Shown here in pieces: positions 5,448 to 6,932 of a DNA stretch of 6,932 nucleotides. The stretch is from SG8-39 sp041558415. GTDB lineage: Bacteria; Pseudomonadota; Gammaproteobacteria; Burkholderiales; SG8-39. The translations under genes were made by a program, and so were the position numbers. Each line of letters opens with the position of its first letter. Positions within the stretch are counted from its first letter, which is position 1. The notes beneath the pieces were generated by a model. It ran no database searches, had not been told where the DNA came from, and saw only the letters and a list, made by a program, of their open reading frames with translations. Location: contig JBFFEY010000102.1 of assembly GCA_041558415.1 (NCBI GenBank), positions 1 through 6,932 of the forward strand, given 5' to 3'.

Positions 5448-6175
5448 CGCAGCAGCGTGCCGTCGGTGACGTCGATCACCGCGCCGTTCAAAATCACCGG
5501 CGCGTCGCTCGCCAGCCAGCGCACCACCTCGGCCGCTTCCTGGGGCGTGCCGGCGCGCTTCGACCAGACCTTCTGCATCAATTCGGCACGGCGCTCGGGC
5601 TGTGCGAACTTGTTCAGCATGTCGGTGTCGATCGGTCCGGGCGCGACGGCGTTCACCTGGATGCCCTGCGGCCCGAGCCGCGCGGCGAAGCTGCGCGTGA
5701 AGCTAACGATGCCGGCCTTGGTGATGCCGTACCAGATGTCGGTATGCGCCGTGAAGGCGGCGACCGAAGCGAGATTGATAATGCGCCCGGCCGAGCCGGC
5801 ACGATGCGCCTGGTGCCGCGCGATCATCTGGCGCGAGACGGTGCGGATCAGTTCGACCGGCGCCTTGAGGTTCACGGCGAGGATGCGCTCGCGCGCTTCT
5901 TCGGTGTACTCGTCGATCGCAAGCCCGTTCTGCACGCCGGCGTTGTTGACCAGCACGTCGATGCGGCCGAGCGAGTCGACGAGCGCGGCAATGCCGTCGA
6001 CATCTAGCAAGTCGTAGCGCAGCAGCGCCATCGAGCCGGACTCGACGAGATCGCTGCCTTTGAAATCGCGGTCCAGCGCGAGGACGTGAAAACCGTCGGC
6101 GGCGAGCGCGTCGACGATGGCGCGTCCGATGCCGCGCGCGGCGCCGGTGACGAGTGCGACGGTATGTCCGGGCAT
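5444..6175 (-). CDS. Short-chain dehydrogenase/reductase (classical SDR), copy 1
   Basis: 243 residues, a normal classical SDR length. The cofactor motif TGAARGIG lies at 10-17, NNAG at 77-80, and the catalytic set is N102, S137, Y149 and K153 (IWYGITKAG). Asp35 at the end of the second strand (LALDRDF) predicts NAD(H) rather than NADP(H), by the usual SDR rule. The post-catalytic APGPIDTDM motif and the C-terminal NGAVIDVTDG are intact, so the enzyme looks active. It would interconvert an alcohol and a ketone in the cytoplasm; the substrate is unknown, and database names such as 3-oxoacyl-ACP reductase would be over-calls. ATG 6175 follows the stop of its paralogue by six bases and has only a poor Shine-Dalgarno, which fits coupled translation. 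It shares SVAAFT-H-D-WYG and TPQE motifs with copy 2, pointing to tandem duplication. Confidence 0.93.
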   Translation of the reverse strand: MPGHTVALVTGAARGIGRAIVDALAADGFHVLALDRDFKGSDLVESGSMALLRYDLLDVDGIAALVDSLGRIDVLVNNAGVQNGLAIDEYTEEARERILAVNLKAPVELIRTVSRQMIARHQAHRAGSAGRIINLASVAAFTAHTDIWYGITKAGIVSFTRSFAARLGPQGIQVNAVAPGPIDTDMLNKFAQPERRAELMQKVWSKRAGTPQEAAEVVRWLASDAPVILNGAVIDVTDGTLLR

Positions 6176-6181
6176 GGCGGC

Positions 6182-6877
6182 CTAGCGCGGGTAGGCGCCG
6201 TTGTTGACGTCGAGCGTCATGCCGTTCATGTACGCCGGGCTGGCGCTGCCGAGCCAGAGAATCGCCTGCGCCACCTCCTGCGGCGTGCAGGCGCGCCCCG
6301 AGTACACCGAGCGCATGACGCCGTCCTTGCGCGACTGCGGCAGCTGCTCGTACATCGGCGTGAGGGTCGGTCCCGGCGCCACCGCGTTGACCAGGACGCC
6401 GTCGCGCCCCAGCCAGCCGGCGTAGCTCTTGGTGACGTTCAAGAGCGCCGCCTTGGTCGCGCCGTACCACAGGTCGGGGTGTCCGGTGAACGCCGCCACC
6501 GAGCCGACGTTGACGATGCGCCCACGCTTGCGCGCGCGCATCTGCGGCGCGGCCGCGAGCATCAGCGCGATCGGCGCCTCCAGATTGACCGCCAGGATCT
6601 CGCGCTTATGCGCCTCGGGAATCGCATCGTAGGGCTCGCAGTACAGCGTGCCGGCGTTGTTCACCAGCGTGTCGACCTCGCCTAGCCTGCCGACGAGCGC
6701 CGCGATGCCGGCGAGGTCGGTGAGGTCGTAATCGACGCGCTGCAGGCCGGCGTGCTCGAGATCGAAGCTGGAAAAGTCCTTGTCGAGCGCGAGCACCGTC
6801 CAGCCCGCACCGAGAAACAGGCGGGCCGTCTCTTTGCCGATGCCGCGTCCCGCCCCGGTGATCAGTGCACGGGGCAT
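6182..6877 (-). CDS. Short-chain dehydrogenase/reductase (classical SDR), copy 2
   Basis: 231 residues. TGAGRGIG is at 7-14, NNAG at 73-76, and the catalytic residues are N98, S126, Y138 and K142 (LWYGATKAA). Asp32 in LALDKDF again predicts NAD(H). The C-terminal MNGMTLDVNNG is intact. It aligns with the downstream SDR throughout, including VLALD-DF after the second strand, GIAALV, SVAAFTGHPDLWYG and TPQE. The substrate loop differs: YEQLPQSRKDGVMRSVYSGRACT against NKFAQPERRAELMQKVWSKRAGT in copy 1, so the two may act on different steps or stereoisomers. The ATG at 6877 sits 16 bp inside the end of a probable upstream gene. No strong Shine-Dalgarno is seen. The frame is open further upstream, but MPRALITGAG is the natural SDR start. 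Confidence 0.92.
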   Translation of the reverse strand: MPRALITGAGRGIGKETARLFLGAGWTVLALDKDFSSFDLEHAGLQRVDYDLTDLAGIAALVGRLGEVDTLVNNAGTLYCEPYDAIPEAHKREILAVNLEAPIALMLAAAPQMRARKRGRIVNVGSVAAFTGHPDLWYGATKAALLNVTKSYAGWLGRDGVLVNAVAPGPTLTPMYEQLPQSRKDGVMRSVYSGRACTPQEVAQAILWLGSASPAYMNGMTLDVNNGAYPR

Positions 6878-6932
6878 GCGACGGCTTCGATGCCGGGCAT
6901 GGCGAAGCCGTCCGCCGCGAGGCCGTCGAGCA
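6862..6932 (-). CDS. C-terminal fragment of an unidentified gene (5' part outside window)
   Basis: Only the last 22 codons are inside the window, ending at TGA 6864-6862. The peptide LDGLAADGFAMPGIEAVACP is free of the Arg-rich look of a shadow frame, and the stop overlaps the SDR copy 2 start by 16 bp. This fits an upstream operon member. Too little is visible to assign a family. Confidence 0.45.
   Translation of the reverse strand, partial: LDGLAADGFAMPGIEAVACPVH

Noticed and set aside
4890..6017. 375-residue plus-strand open frame opposite the exporter and SDR copy 1
   Set aside because: Antisense shadow; composition changes abruptly where the opposing gene changes frame.

Overview
The window is very GC-rich, densely packed bacterial DNA with strong G/C third-position bias. 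Together with the gene types present, this suggests a betaproteobacterium, probably Burkholderiales-like; that assignment is inference. Every gene except ubiX lies on the minus strand. Intergenic gaps are tens of bases at most, and no gene-free stretch exceeds 300 bases. I saw no rRNA, tRNA, CRISPR array or transposase gene.

Minus-strand block A, read from 4180 down to 1: an MFS transporter (4180-2918), an 81-bp inverted-repeat element (2869-2949), then four tightly spaced genes. These are a core-MetE-like methyltransferase (2856-1771), a cysteine-dioxygenase-like cupin (1738-1151), a small K+ channel-type membrane protein (1117-683) and a multi-domain rhodanese that runs off the left edge (686-1). 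Gaps are 32 bp, 32-33 bp and a 4-bp ATGA overlap, so the four probably form one operon. Three of them belong to families of sulfur metabolism: a Zn thiol methyltransferase, a thiol dioxygenase and a sulfurtransferase. The channel is the odd member.

Centre, plus strand: ubiX (4207-4827), the flavin prenyltransferase that makes prenyl-FMN. It diverges from the MFS gene across only 26 bp. It converges on the next gene so tightly that both stop codons sit in the same CTAG tetranucleotide.

Minus-strand block B, read from 6932 down to 4824: the tail of an unidentified gene, two tandem paralogous NAD-type short-chain dehydrogenases (6877-6182 and 6175-5444), and a LysE/RhtB-type exporter (5447-4824). 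The exporter starts in a GTGA overlap with the preceding stop. This looks like one operon that oxidises or reduces a small metabolite and exports an amino-acid-like compound.

The most unusual non-coding feature is the inverted-repeat element. Its perfect 25-bp arms each hold a perfect DnaA-box 9-mer (TTATCCACA) and a GGGGTC-A-GACCCC mini-palindrome. One arm encodes the last residues of the MFS protein, and the other abuts the ribosome binding site of the MetE-like gene.
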